From contig CM073545.1 of NCBI GenBank assembly GCA_037074615.1, forward strand, positions 15,518,001 through 15,582,000: a DNA stretch of 64,000 nucleotides, in the 5' to 3' direction. Shown piece after piece: positions 1 through 12,682 of this stretch (position 1 is the first letter of the stretch; every line of letters begins with the position of its first letter). The notes beneath the pieces were generated by a model. It saw only the letters and a list, made by a program, of their open reading frames with translations. It was not told the origin of the DNA and did no database searches. This stretch comes from Leucaena leucocephala (lineage: Eukaryota; Streptophyta; Magnoliopsida; Fabales; Fabaceae). Both the position numbers and the translations under genes were made by a program.

Positions 1-125
1 AAATGGAGTTGTGAGTTCTGTCAGACCAGATGAAGTTTTGATTTTTGCTGGTTATACTTTGATTTTGGGTTTTCTCTAGTGCATGTAATTGTAAGTATTA
101 ATAGTTAATGCTATTGTTGCTTCAG

Positions 126-1111
126 GTATATACATGGGGCAAGGGCTACTGTGGTGCTTTAGGCCATGGGGATGAAATTGATAAGACAACTCCAGAGATC
201 TTGACCAGTCTTAAGAGTCACTTGGCTGTTCAGGTATTGCATCTACATGTTTTGATAATCTGTGTTGTATGGATAAAATGTTTACACAGAAAGAAAACAA
301 TAACTAAATAAGGCATCAAGTTGCAAATGACCCCATTCAACTTTGAAGTTCTGGATTAATGGTCTTGTAGTCTAGTGGCTTAAAAGTTTTCCGTAAGTGG
401 GAGGTCCTGGATTCGAATCCGTTTGCAATCTCGTTAGTGGCTGCTCCACTAATTTAAAAAAAAAAACTTTGAACTTCTAGCAAATCACTCCCTCTAGTCT
501 TAATTTTGGCAACTTGCCACTTACTCAGTTCTCTCATCTTCTTGGATTCTTTGTAAGTTGAAGGGATTATTTATCACATAAGTTCAAGTGGTTGATATCA
601 AAATCAAAACCACTATTATTTGCCAAGGAATCAAAATTGAACTTTTTTGGCATTATATCCTATAAAAATCCAACGTTTGTAATTTGGGAAGTTGTAAAAA
701 TTCAATAATCTCAATCCCTTTGATTTTGAGACTGCTTATTGTGGTCAAGCTTCTTGATATCTGTAGGTCTGTGCGAGAAAGAGGAAAACGTTTGTGCTGG
801 TTGATTCTGGTTCAGTCTTTGGCTTCGGATGGATGGGATTCGGAAGCCTTGGATTTTTGGACAGAAGGCTATCAGATAAAGTCATGAAGCCTCGAATCCT
901 CGATACTCTTCGGACTCGTCATGTTTCTCAGATCAGCATTGGGCTGTACCATACCGTTGTAATCACTAACCGAGGACAGATCTTAGGTTTTGGAGACAAT
1001 GAAAGAGCTCAACTGGGACATGACACATTAAGAGGATGTCTTGAGCCAACAGAAATTTTCATTAAAGATACAGATGACGAAGATGTGGATGCTATTTCAG
1101 AAAGAAACTGA
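126..1111 (+). CDS. RCC1-repeat protein, C-terminal part (gene enters from left edge)
   Basis: Two exons are visible, 126-233 and 767-1111. Each follows a pyrimidine-AG acceptor, and the first ends at a GT donor (234). Exon 126-233 encodes 36 residues with the RCC1 signature VYTWGKGYCGALGHGD. The last exon encodes 114 residues with two more blade signatures, VFGFGWMGFGSLG and ILGFGDNERAQLGHD, and an acidic tail (DTDDEDVD) before the TGA at 1109-1111. RCC1 repeats form a seven-bladed propeller. In plants this superfamily includes UVR8 and many uncharacterised members, and the sequence cannot say which partner or GTPase it binds. The N-terminal blades lie outside the window. The 533-bp intron carries a short SINE. 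The 3' UTR probably ends near an AATAAA-like motif around 1,570. Confidence 0.88.
353..464 (+). mobile_element. Short tRNA-derived SINE in RCC1 intron
   Basis: The 112-bp insert begins with a tRNA-like segment: box A-like TAGTCTAGTGGC near 369 and box B-like GGATTCGAATCC near 409. It ends in an A-rich tail. It is flanked by AACTTTGAAGTTCT (339-352) and AACTTTGAACTTCT (465-478), a 14-bp target-site duplication with one mismatch. The acceptor-like ends of a tRNA cannot be folded, so this is a retroposon and not a tRNA gene. Confidence 0.8.
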
Positions 1112-3231
1112 CATTGCTTCCTCGAACAACCACGTCTTTTGCGGAGTTTTGTTCCATTTGATATCAGACAGACGCCTAATTTTTTTAGTCTGTCCTTGTT
1201 AAGATTGCCGCTTTATGTTGTTGTATTATAGCGACAAAGAACGAAATTTAACCCTAGAGATTGTCATTGTTTTCATTATGTTTATGTTGTGACGAAGCCC
1301 ATAAATCTCCTGTTGAGACTACGGTGATGGACAAGATAAGGGACCTTTCAGAAGGAATAATGAAGTGGTTGATAATCGATTCAAGTCACTTCGTCTCATA
1401 TTTCATTTCCTTTCTGGTTGCTTGTAACATGTTTTTTTTTATAGAAAACATGTTTTTAAACAATAATGTTAATCAAAATCGATCAATATGATCAAAAATT
1501 GATCAATGGCATTATAAAATATAAAATTTATTGTAGGTTTTGTCATTGATGAATTGTGATCAAACTTTGTAATAAACAAGATTTATCCTTTTACCCAGAA
1601 GAAGAGGGGGAATTACTATAAGATTATGAACGTGTGTGAACTATGAAGACAGCTAGCGGCACGCCATAAACGACACGCTCAACAACACAAAACGAATAAG
1701 CAACAGACAAATAAACATGGACCTGACATATGGTGGGCCTATTTCCTTTCATTTCATGAGACTTGTGGGAATTTATTTGCTAAAATTTGTGGCTAGGATT
1801 TGACATAATTTATTAAGAGTATTTGGTCTCGTGGGAAGAGTGAGTTTACGAATTAATATTTAAATTTTTATTTAAAAATATATCTATATTTAATATTTAG
1901 CAATATTTATTTTTAATAAGATGATATGTATGAATTAGAAAAAAAAAAGGGACATAATTTATATATAACTAGAACCACTTCTAGAGTAAGATTTACCGGT
2001 TTATTTAACTTTGACTGGTACAAAAATAATTAGGTAAGTATTTGATTAAAGTTGTATAACATTGATAATAAGTCATTTTCACAAGATTACACATACAGAA
2101 TTTGAAAAGGTGAAGAGCACTAATCAATACCCTTGCTGGAATATCATGGATGAAGCAACGGTGGGAAGTTGAGATCATCCAGCATGACCGGAGGTGTTTG
2201 GGATATCTCTGGTTTACAGCTGCCTAAAACTGCAAGGAATGAGAAAGGCAATGGGAGAGATAGAAGGAAATGGTTGGAAGGAGAGAGAGAAATATGAAGG
2301 CACAAACACCTCAACAGCACTACCATCTTGTCCATACACCATCTTAAGGAGATATAGAAGGAAATGTCCGTCAATTGTGTATTTAATTATTGCGAGAGAG
2401 GGCGAAAGAAAGAAAGAGAGGAGAATGATGGGATAAGGAGAAGATAGAAAGAGTGAGAAAGTGACAGAATGGGCATTGAAAAGAGGGAAGAGAAGTAACT
2501 TATTATATAAGTAAATTGGTAAATATTTATAAATTTTAAATTAGTCATTTGGAATTTCTAATAGAGAGAGTATTGATTTAGAATTCATAAATTCAAAAAG
2601 CATTTATCTGAAATCTCTCATATTTCCTCCTATGAAGAAATTGTAAAATAGATCAAAACCATTAAAAATATAAGTAAACTAATTATAAATAAACATTATA
2701 GGGTTGTTGGTCTACTTTTATTAAAAAAAACACGCAATCCTTTTTTTTCAACCATAGCAAAACTTACATTTTTCTTTTGTGCATAATGAACACTTTTTTT
2801 TTTCTGTCTTGGTAAACAACTGTAGTTGTAACTTCCTTTTTGGAATTAGAAGTGCAGTACTAACAATTTAAAGACAACCTCTCACAGAAAACTTTCATAT
2901 GCCACAAGATCATCTGCATAATTATAACTATTTAACTCAACCCAGCACATGGTCATAAATAAGTATGGAATGTCGTACTTTAAAGGTAAAGAAACTCGGA
3001 TATTCAAATCCTCATAGAAGAAGTGCTTGATCACAAAGAAACGTAGGAAGAAATTTAGGGAAATCTCAAAAAGAGGCAACGAAATACATTAATTGAAATG
3101 AAAGCAAAAACAAACATCTTACATCGCCACTCAAACTCAACATTTCAGAACAGAGAATGTCCGTTAACGTTATTCACAGACTCTCTCTCTCTCTCTCTTC
3201 CCTGTTGCCTCTTAATTCTGTTCCTAATCAT
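1112..3231. other. Intergenic and 3' UTR space between convergent RCC1 and CBSX genes
   Basis: The two genes converge here. The stretch holds the RCC1 3' UTR, AT-rich sequence, a purine-rich patch at 2,230-2,470 and the CBSX 3' UTR, with a (CT)9 tract at 3181-3198. I see no further gene. Open frames of up to 80 codons at 2,144-2,436 lie in purine/pyrimidine-biased sequence and match no family I recognise. Confidence 0.6.
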
Positions 3232-5260
3232 CTAAGCAAATGGCTCTAAGTGGTCTCTAAACACCTTAAGCATATTAGAAAAAGTGACAATACCAACTAA
3301 ACTAAGATCATCTTCAATAACCCACAAGTAGTTCACTCTATGAGCAATGGCCTGAATCATCACAGCAACCAGAGAGCTCTTGGGATGGCACACTATGGCC
3401 TCTGCTTTTCTCACCATTCTCGCTGAGTAGCTGAAGGACCTATTGTACCTTCCTGACTTTGGCAATGACCTTCTTGGCGACAACACAGAAGATTCTTCAT
3501 CTGATGATGATGATGAATCAGTTACCACAGATGACAAAATTGTGAATTCTTCTAGCATTTTCTCCAAGTTCTTCTCCTTCAACCTCGCCTTCACTTCTCT
3601 CACTAGATCTTCCCGGGGCCCACCGCAATCGATGTAGGCCATTAGATCCCCAGCAGAGAGGGTTGTGATGGCTGCAGCAACTGTCTCATCACAGCAGGCA
3701 AGGGTGAAGGGAGAGATCTCACCAATGAAGATTCCTTCACTATCAACAATGGCCACTGAAGTTTGTGTTGTGAGGGAGTTCGAGATGGCTACTATGGCAG
3801 AAGACGCCGGGGCGTAGTAGTCAATGGCTGAGACCTCGGAGCTGATGATGCCGAGAGTGTCTATGGAGAGAGCAGGGAGTGGGGAGAAGAGGCCTATGGA
3901 ACCAAGAAGGAAGCGAATCACATCCTCTTGGGTAAGCCAGCAGAACTCACGACCATTGTGGCTTGTGCAAATTGCAGAGCTGTTTGAGGGTTTTTGGTGC
4001 TGTTTTCTCCTTGAGATGCTGCTTCTTTTTGCTGGTAACGGCACTACAAGATTCTGTGCTCCTTGAAGGATCAAGTCAATGGCTTCTGATAAGCTGAAAA
4101 ATCAAAATAAACAGTGGGTTAAAACGGTGATCATCTGAGCTGTGTATAAATCAGAGGCAGAAGCAGAGCTTCAAAGTGTAAAAAAAAAGATTGAAGAGTA
4201 ACTCCCTCGTTGTGGGAAACTATTTCTCCCAAAAGGCTAAAACAAAGACAATTTCAGGTTCAGTTCATCTAAGCTTAAATCTTCTTCAATCAGACAATTA
4301 CTCAGTGGTAACCTAGAGATCCCTCTTCTTGGAAGAAGAAAGTGTTTTTGCCAATTTTCGTTGACATGAAATGATTTCTACAATTTCTGCATAATCCATC
4401 ATAAATTTCTTGTCTAAATTTGAGCTTCATGTGTTATTGTGCAGTTGGAAACTCAAATTTAAAGAATTAATTCAAGATCTTACTTCCAATAGAGATTTTT
4501 TATTATTTACTCACCTAAATGACCGGCAATAAAACGATATGATTAATACAAAAATATAAGAAAATTTAACTTAACCAAGTAAAGATCCAGTGTGCATCTT
4601 TTTTCAACTTAAGATATAATTGAACTTGTCGGTTCAAGGAGCTATTAAAAGGTGACATTGTTCCAGCTATCAATTAGAAGTAGAAAAATAGTCAAGAAGA
4701 TACAGAACAGCGTGCTTTTCAAGTTTCAACCAAGCAATTTAAAATTCCACAGAAGTCTCACGTGATATAGAGTAAACAAGGTGAAAATTAAAAATAAAGA
4801 AAATCACCAGAAGAATCAGGAAGAAGAGGGAGGGAGGGAGGGAGGGGGAGGGGGGGGAGAGTAACATTTCCAGAACAAATCATATGGTATGCGTGAAGTA
4901 CCTAGAAGATGGCTCAATATGCCTCACGAGACCTGAGATTTTAGGCAGAATCGCAGAGACAGGCGCCTTCAGGGCAGCCGACGGAGAGGAAAGATTCTCC
5001 TCTCTGCACAGGTAGCAAATCACATCGACCATGCACAATTTACCGACGCATCGGCAGCCTAGGTCGTCGTTTTCCTCGTCGAAGCCGATTCTAGCGGCGA
5101 CGGAGTGATCGCTGCAGTTCCAGACGCTGACGAAGTTGTCGTCGGAGGTGTTAATGGCGGCCAAAGCGTCGGCGACGGTGGCTAACAGGGGGAGCGGCTT
5201 CAGTGCCGGCTTGCCGAGGCAGAGGTCGGATACCTCATGCGCCAGTAATCTCACTGCCAT
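3232..5260 (-). CDS. CBS-domain protein, CBSX5-like
   Basis: Two exons on the minus strand, 5260-4902 and 4093-3232, join in phase (AG|C, Ser) and give 406 residues. The product starts MAVRLLAHEVSDLCLGKP and continues with FVSVWNC, typical of the plant CBSX5/CBSX6 group. That group has four CBS motifs in two Bateman modules, which sense adenine nucleotides in characterised CBS proteins. The last CBS unit is clear near the C terminus (NYLWVIEDDLSLVGIVTFSNML). A Ser/Asp-rich linker (DSSSSSDEESSVLSPRRS) separates the modules. A Met codon 62 codons upstream, at 5446, is open but lies upstream of the TATA box at 5365-5373, so 5260 is chosen as the start. Length matches the ~390-aa family. Cellular role is not established for this subgroup; I infer a regulatory function. 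Confidence 0.92.
4829..4860 (+). repeat. (GGGA)n / G-run tract in CBSX intron
   Basis: Five or more successive GGG or longer runs lie in a GGGA-type microsatellite that passes into an eight-base G run. It lies in the 808-bp intron (4094-4901), so the transcript carries the C-rich strand. The plus strand meets the usual G-quadruplex pattern. Confidence 0.85.
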
Positions 5261-5364
5261 GCAAGATTGGAACTCCGATCGGGGACTGAATGAGGAGAGC
5301 TCCGATGCGGCTGCTGCGGTGGCGCTACGAGTTGAGGTGGTAGACAGAGATGAGCAGAGAGGCC

Positions 5365-5373
5365 TATTTATAG
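5365..5373 (-). promoter_or_regulatory. TATA box of the CBSX5-like gene
   Basis: The minus strand reads CTATAAATA here, about 105 bases upstream of the chosen ATG at 5260. This predicts transcription starting near 5335-5340 and a 5' UTR of about 75-80 bases. It excludes the upstream ATG at 5446. Confidence 0.7.
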
Positions 5374-5564
5374 CAAACGCGTCATACGGATACAATGGCT
5401 GGGAACCGGGGTACACAGATATATGTGGGGCCCACTTGTGTGCCATGAAATAATTATGATTTTTTAGACTTTATTGCATCGATCGTCTTTACGGGAAAAA
5501 GAAAAGGAAAAAGAAAAAAGGGAAAAAATATAATATATCACTTAAAGTAAAAAAATACTATTTC

Positions 5565-6050
5565 TCTGGGAGAATTTATTTAGGTGAGAGTTTAAAAAAA
5601 TATTTATAAAAAAATATTTTTGAATAGCTTTTAAAAAAAATTTAGAGAAAATTTATGGAAAAAAATAGTTCTAAATAAATGAATATTTGGATAGTTATTA
5701 TTAGAAGAATTTTTATAATTAAAAAATTACTAAAATAAGTATGATTTTATTAAAAATAAGAAAGAGGATAAAGAGTATAGAAGAGATAAAAGAGATGGTA
5801 GAGAAGAGAGAAGATAGAGAAAAGAGATGAGAGATGGTGCAAGAAAAAATAAGAGTAAAATAGTAATTAGATAGCTTATAAACTCTTTTATTGTTCTAGA
5901 AGTTAGTTTCAATAGTTTATTTAATAGTTTATCCAAAATTTAAATTTTAAATTATAATTTAGTCTAAAAACTCTTTTGAACAAATATAATTATTTATTTT
6001 AAAAAAAAATTAAATTAAAATTTAGGTTAAAAATTATTTGAGAATTTTTC
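5565..6050 (-). mobile_element. hAT-like MITE copy (minus orientation)
   Basis: This segment resembles 49,281-49,770 in reverse orientation. Both have a GA/CT-rich core, which reads as a Leu/Ser-rich open frame on one strand, flanked by matching AT-rich arms ('AAAGAGTTTATgGActAt', 'GGATAATTTTT'-type stretches). The Leu/Ser-rich frame at 5730-5936 is a by-product of the core and not a gene. Its boundaries are approximate, and I could not find a target-site duplication. Confidence 0.55.
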
Positions 6051-8308
6051 AAAAAGACAATTAAAAAAATTAAGATGCGAGGATATTGTGATTTTGAAAT
6101 GATTTTATTACAGTTTCAAAAAAACTTGTTAATACAAAATTCCCATACATCATACCAAATGTCCAAATTTAAAAAAAAAAAAATTACACTACACTCCTAA
6201 AATATGTGTGTGCGTGTGTAATTCATAAACTCACCAAAAATATCTCTATAATTCAAGAAAAAAATCCAAACTAAGAGCATAATTATATAGTCATTTGATA
6301 GTATCCACTAAGATTTTAAGAGTAGCATAAACATATCAGAATTTTAAAACAAATGTTTTCTTTTTAAAAAAAATATTTTGATATGTTTTTAGATTCGTAT
6401 CTAAGAAGTATCTTAGTTGATCTATATGTCATAGAATGATTCGACCGAATTTGTATGTTGAGTATCAAAGATCAAACACAACTCTTTCGGATTATGAAAC
6501 ATGAGTAAGACTGTCGGTTAATAAACTATATTCGATCTAATTACTTTTCTTTTTTAATAAACTATATTCGAAAACACATTAAACTCTGAAAAAAATTAAA
6601 AAAATAAATATATATTGTCAAAGTACTGTTGGACTCTGAGTATTTACGGCTAGCCTGAGGAGATATTTGATGAAAAAAGGAGAGCGTCTCATATATGTTC
6701 CATCTGCATGCATATAACAATTATAATAATAATAATAAATAATTAAATAGCAATACCGATAATCTAATTTCTAGAGGAGATTGACAATTTTTCTTTTCCT
6801 ACCTAACGGCGTCGCTTTCGGTACGATCCTCGCCATTTGGTATTTCGCGGTCTGGCTCACCCATCGAGGTCATTTTTCTATATTACTACAGTTTACATAT
6901 TTGATGGATTATTCCGGGGAAAAAAGCATATTAAATTATTATTATCTTGGCCAAAAAGCATGTTAAATTAATTAAGTTCATGATTAGCATTCCGACTTGT
7001 TAATATTTTAATTCTTTTACTTTATTTTAATGCTAAATTAATTTATTAACTTAAATATTATATAAAATAATATATAACTGCTGAATATTCTTGATTCTAG
7101 AAAATGTTGCCTTTTTTGCCGGCTACAAAATGTTGCTTTAAATTAATTTTTTATTTATAATGTTTTTATTATCAACACAACTCATGAACAACTCTAAATA
7201 TAGATATTGATTTTTTGTGATCAATTTCATTTATTTTTAAATTCTTTTTAAACACAGCTGTTTTGTTTTCTGAATTAATTTAAATGTTTTTATTGTTTGT
7301 CTGCATGAATCAAACCCAAATTGTTAAGTGTTAACTAAGTTAACCCTTCTATGATAACATCTTAATTTGAATAGCCATACTAATTAAAAAATTACTCCAT
7401 TTACATATAGGCTATTTCTATGGATAGTGTGATTTTCTACCACATTTATAAATATATTGATAGAAATCTCATCATTTAGCCGTTCTAAATATTATAGCCT
7501 ATTATTCACTCTCTGTGCAATATAATGCATGAGAAAATGTAAATTTCAACTGATTTTTTAATATATGTGAGGTAGTTAGGATGGTAGTATATAAAAGTTA
7601 CTTAAAAGCAGACTATTCATATAAAAATATGAATAATGTAGTTTTAATAAGTCTTGGACCAAAGACCACATTATCTAGAATAATTAAGGGGATATAGTAT
7701 ATATATAAACTAAATAAACCACCACGTATTTATTCTTTTTTTTTTTACTTATTAATTATTATCATTATTGTAATAAATAGTTTTTTATATAGAAGAATTT
7801 AAGTAAATTGGATCTGTAGGATCATGAGGGGCCTAGGTATGCTTATAGATTTAGAAAATATTTACAAATATATTTATAAATTATCTACAAATAAAAGTTT
7901 CATATTGATATTGAAATTTAAATTTAATTTTTTTTTTAAATAGTTATAACTTTATTCGAATCTTAGTGAGAGGACACGTGCTTCTTGAACGGCCATATTA
8001 AAAATTAATATATGGTATCAAAATCTTTGGATAAGTAAAGATGAGATGAGAGTAACGACAAAACAAACCAAACCAAAAGATTCATACACTAAATGGAAAG
8101 TAAAACTATACCATGCCAAATCATTAATATATTTATTTTTTATTTATGATAATTAAATATTTTTTTTTTGTAATCTGTTTAAATTAATTAACGAAATTTT
8201 ATATTGAAGACAAAAATGAGTATATACTCAATCTTGATATGATGAGTTTCATTAGCCACTAGCCAACACACAAAAAGAAAAAGTTCCTCTTAAATTGTTA
8301 TCTATGAT

Positions 8309-8405
8309 TCAGTATTTGGTACGATGTCCCAACGGTAAAGTACTCTCCTACTAAAAGATAACTGTGGGTTCGATTCTATAAAGTTGGTTCAGCACCTTTT
8401 CAGTT
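8309..8405 (+). repeat. tRNA-like SINE head (fragment)
   Basis: A box A-like ATGTCCCAACGGTA and a clear box B GGGTTCGATTC, about 40 bases apart, are followed by non-tRNA sequence ('TTGGTTCAGCACCTTTTCAG'). It looks like the 5' part of a tRNA-derived retroposon immediately upstream of another SINE insertion (8420-8655). I saw no target duplication for this piece. Confidence 0.45.
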
Positions 8406-8419
8406 AAAAAAGCAAGCAC

Positions 8420-8655
8420 AATCAAGTATACTATTATTTAAAATATATTTAATTTTTAAAAAATATTATTTTATTATAATTTTAATAGTGATATTTAAAA
8501 AGCCATTCTAACTCTTTAGTATTTAAATTTATGTCTAAGAATAATAGACGGCTCACCCTGCTTAATATTAATATCGTCTAAAAAGAAAAAAAATTACTCT
8601 ATCTTTTGATCGTAGATGAATTTAAACTTTTTCAAAAAAATATTTATATTAAAAA
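8420..8655 (+). mobile_element. SINE family A, copy 1
   Basis: The ~236-bp insert is flanked by the perfect 14-bp repeat AAAAAAGCAAGCAC at 8406-8419 and 8656-8669, and ends in poly(A). Its 3' half carries the family block CTCACCCTGCTTAATATTA followed by ATCGTCTAAAAAG. It is homologous to the reverse strand of 53,171-53,347 and 55,084-55,331, and is the plus-strand member. Confidence 0.75.
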
Positions 8656-11600
8656 AAAAAAGCAAGCACTTTACTATAGTCCACTTCCCCAACAAACTTT
8701 AATGCCCACTTAGAAGACATTGCTAGATAATTAAATTATAAAAATCAAGAAAATTAATCAAGTTAATTATTATTATTCTGATATTTAATATTAGATATAT
8801 TTAACTATTTTAATTAGATAAAAGAAGTTAGTTAATATGATATATTTTTTAAAATACTTTAATTATCTTTCTTAATTCTTTATCTCCCTATTTTACTTGA
8901 TTATTATTAAGAGAATAATAATATATAAAAAATATATATTATATTTAGAATTATGATCAACTCCTTAATTAGATCTTATGTTAAGAATCAGATGAGTAAT
9001 TAATAATAAATATATGTAAATTTTTCTAAAATACTTTATTAATCATTTACATTGTGATCGGGAGAATACTTTATATAAATTCAAGAGACAAAATAAAAAA
9101 TTGAGTTTTACATTAGAATCAAAACAAAACCTTTGATTAATTCTTTTTAGATTAGGTTACATTTATAATTGGATGAAGTAATTATTTAAATTCTTTAGTA
9201 CTTGAACTTCTCTTCTTTGTCGTTTAAAAGAAAAATGAAAACATGTGATCGGAAGGGGGAAAAGTTGTTTGGATCCTAATTAATTCCTAAACAGTTATTT
9301 TCAGATTCCAAACATTGGCAAGGTATCTAAGGAAGCAAAAGTGATGCATGCCTCAAATTGTGGAACACCACCTTCCATAGAAAAATTTCATTGTTTTACG
9401 TATTAGATTTGCCATATTCATAAAATTTCATTGTTTTAATTCGCACCTCAAATTAAATTGTAGTGCAACTTATCAATAATTACGTCACATAATAGCACAT
9501 CCCCACGTATAATTTTATAAAAATTTCATGCACATTCCATTCTGTTTTTAAAATATTCTTACCTTTTCTCGTTATTTCAAAATGATCATCGTTTCGTTAT
9601 GTTAGAAAGAACCAATTTTTATTAAAAAAATAGAAGATAAATACTAATTGTTTATTATTATAAGTGAAATTAAACCTATGACCTTTTATTTATAAAAAAA
9701 ATTTATATCACTAGATTATAATGGTATTGATCAAGCAATTTAAATTTAAGTTGGTTGGATCTCATGTATTCTTCCAATCCTTAATATAAGATATAATTAA
9801 TATTTTTTTAAAAATAATAAAATTAAATAAATCAATTAATTATAACTAAATATAATTCTTTAAAACTAATTTATATAATATATTATTTAATTTACTTAAA
9901 TTAATCAACTAACTCTTGATCATAATCAATTGATTTATTTTATTTTTTTAATCTATCTAAAAAAGTTAACTAACTTTTATATTAAAGATAGAAAGAGTAA
10001 TAAAAGGCTCTCTCAGTTAGCTTTTTCCATCAAGAAGACCGAACTCAGTAACATGATCAATTTTGTCTCTTTTCATTATATAATTCACAAAAACCTTAGT
10101 GCCAAAGGCTTGCTAATATGTGAGTCGCCAAATTAATGTATTGTTAAATTCGACATTAAGCGTGAAATGATGGGTTGCCAGACAAAAGGATGAAATATAT
10201 TTTTCTTCTAACATTTAAACAAGACAACTTTGTTTTTTTTGTTATTTTAATTGAACCAACACAAAAAATCTCATGAAATGATTTCGTACACAATATAAAA
10301 TATAAAGTAATTGGTTCTGTCTATAAATCATGAATATTGTAACTTATCTCAAATCTTATATAAAACGCACAAGAAAACTTTGTACGGTTAAAAAAATGCT
10401 GAGTAGAGTTCATTAATTTTAAGTGAAAATTCACTTTATTTGAGATCAAATGGATGCCATATTACGTATTAATTAATGCTAGTAAGTGGTAATATCAAAT
10501 TCAATCAATAGGCACTTTTTCTACTAGTTAATTACAAAGTGACGTATAGTGTGAAATACGTACCTTTCAAAAAATATTTAAAATAATACTTTTTTTATTC
10601 TTAATAATATAAAAACTAGTTAATTATAATTAATTTTATATATTTAAAATAAATTTATATTATATATTTTTTAATCTATCTAAATTAGTTAATTAATTAT
10701 TATATTGATTATAATTAACTGATTTATTTTGTATCTCTAATTTATTTAAAAATATTAATTAATCTTTATATTAAGAGTTTGAGTATTATATGCCAAAAAT
10801 TTATATTAGGGGTTTAAGTTTCTATATATTAAAGCCACAAGTGGTTGTGTTATGTGAAATAATTATTCTTTCTGGGCCATCGGGTGACAAATCAATGACC
10901 GAACCATAGGAGTTTTTTTTTTAATATTTTTTCAAACCTAATTGTCAAGTGGTCATCATCATGGGGATATAAAATGTTGCACAAAAAGAGCTCCTGGTAA
11001 GTCCTTGTATCAAATTGGGCAGGCCTAGCTAATACTTTTTGTTTATTTAATCAATCTCCTTTATAAATTCAATTATTGACGTGGCAACTTTAATTTTAAA
11101 TATATATAATCCTCGTCTTTTTTCACTTTAATTTCAGCGATCAAACCTGCCAAAACCTTATCCAGAGGCGAAAGTGCATCATGAACATGACTTGTTTTTT
11201 TTTTTTTTTTGAAGATTTCATTAGTTGAAGTAGATCCGATCGTACTTTCGAACTAGATTTCTATTTTCTTAATGACTAGATTTATCTACATGCATTTTGT
11301 ACAAAATCTTATTAAATTATAGTTTATAAATTTTATAGATAATATAGATTTCTTTAAATTTTAGATTATATTGAAATGAATATTCATTGTTCCGTTGTGT
11401 CTCAACTCTATTGTACAGGATGTACACACATGTTATGTTATAACCATGTTCTCCCATGCTATTGATCAAGATATAAATTAATTAAAATAACAAGCAATGG
11501 CATCTATAGTTGATATGGGTTAATTAAATTATAATTTTATTCTAGAAATTGTCATGTAAAAATAATGTTGTATTAAAAGTTTTTTTTTTTTTGTAAATTG

Positions 11601-12393
11601 AATGACATTCTAAAAATATTAAAAAAAAAGTAAAGTTGCTACTGATTGTTTAGAAATATTGACGGTCAACATTAAAATAATTTTACACCCTATTTAACAG
11701 AATAGACGGATATTTTAATATATAGGATTTTTTAAGCTAAAATGGAGTACTTTTACACCATCTATTTGAAGTTTATTAGATTATAAGTACTTAATTAATT
11801 ACTGCTCACATCTCGAATTATATCTATTTTGGACTGTGTTTTATTTTTTTAACCTACAAAAGTATGTTAATTTATATTTAAACTCATGTTAGCGACAAAT
11901 TTAATTAAATTTATAATTTCACTTGTTAAGTCTACTATTTTTATATTTTTAACTTATAAAATTATGTCAATTTATTCTTAAATTTATATTAACTTTTTTG
12001 AATTTGTTTATGTTTAATAATTTTATATATAAAATTTATAGAAATTTTATTATTGAATATGATCAATTATTTTAAATTAAACTCTTAAGTACATACTTTT
12101 AATAATTATTTATTAATAAAAATAAAGTGTTACAATTTGAGCTTACGATCCAAATTTATATTATGTTATGAGTTTATTTAAACTCATGAATATGACAATT
12201 TTATTTATATCTGTCACCTAACTACGGTCTTAATCCTTAGATCATTTTCAAATTAAGAACAAAAATGGCATGATTAATCCATAAGTATATTTTTTCAAGA
12301 ACTTATGAATTAGTGTTCATCACATAAAGAGAATAACAATAGTTGATGCAATATCAGATGCATCTTTATATACTAATAAATAATTTTTTTCTC

Positions 12394-12419
12394 ATATATA
12401 TATATATATATATATATAT
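12394..12419 (+). repeat. (AT)13 microsatellite
   Basis: Perfect AT dinucleotide run about 100 bases upstream of the SINE at 12498. Confidence 0.95.
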
Positions 12420-12497
12420 GGATTCAAAAACTACTACTTGCACAGTTCAACTAATTGTAGCTTTCTGATGAACCAATGAAACCTGCACTCAAGGACC

Positions 12498-12682
12498 AAC
12501 GGAGTTGGTCTAAGTGATAAGCGGCTCGGTATCGCTTAAACGAGGTCTCGAGTTTAAGTCTTGACAAATGCAGAAAATTCCCGTTGGGAGACTCACCCAC
12601 CATAGCCAGGTGCGCGAAGCGGATCGGATCCGAATGTAGTCGGGACAAAGCTCCGATAAACCGAGCGAGCAACAGAAAAAAC
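12498..12682 (+). mobile_element. SINE family B, copy 1
   Basis: The 185-bp element lies between two perfect 16-bp copies of CCTGCACTCAAGGACC (12482-12497 and 12683-12698). It has a box A-like segment (GGTCTAAGTGATAAGCGGC), a box B-like segment (GGTCTCGAGTTTAAGTC), the family body 'GGGAGACTCACCCACCAT' and a short A-rich tail. Three further copies are at 55,348, 57,220 and 57,423. The whole element accounts for the higher G+C of this patch and for an 80-codon chance frame on the other strand. Confidence 0.9.

Noticed and set aside
369..420. tRNA gene candidate
   Set aside because: Box A and B motifs are present, but there is no paired acceptor stem, and the segment lies inside a target-duplicated SINE.
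2144..2436. Overlapping 76- and 80-codon open frames with a hydrophobic stretch
   Set aside because: They lie on opposite strands of purine-biased sequence and have no family motif, splice or promoter support.
5444..5446. Upstream ATG as start of the CBSX gene
   Set aside because: It lies upstream of the TATA box, and the extra 62 residues do not resemble the family N terminus.
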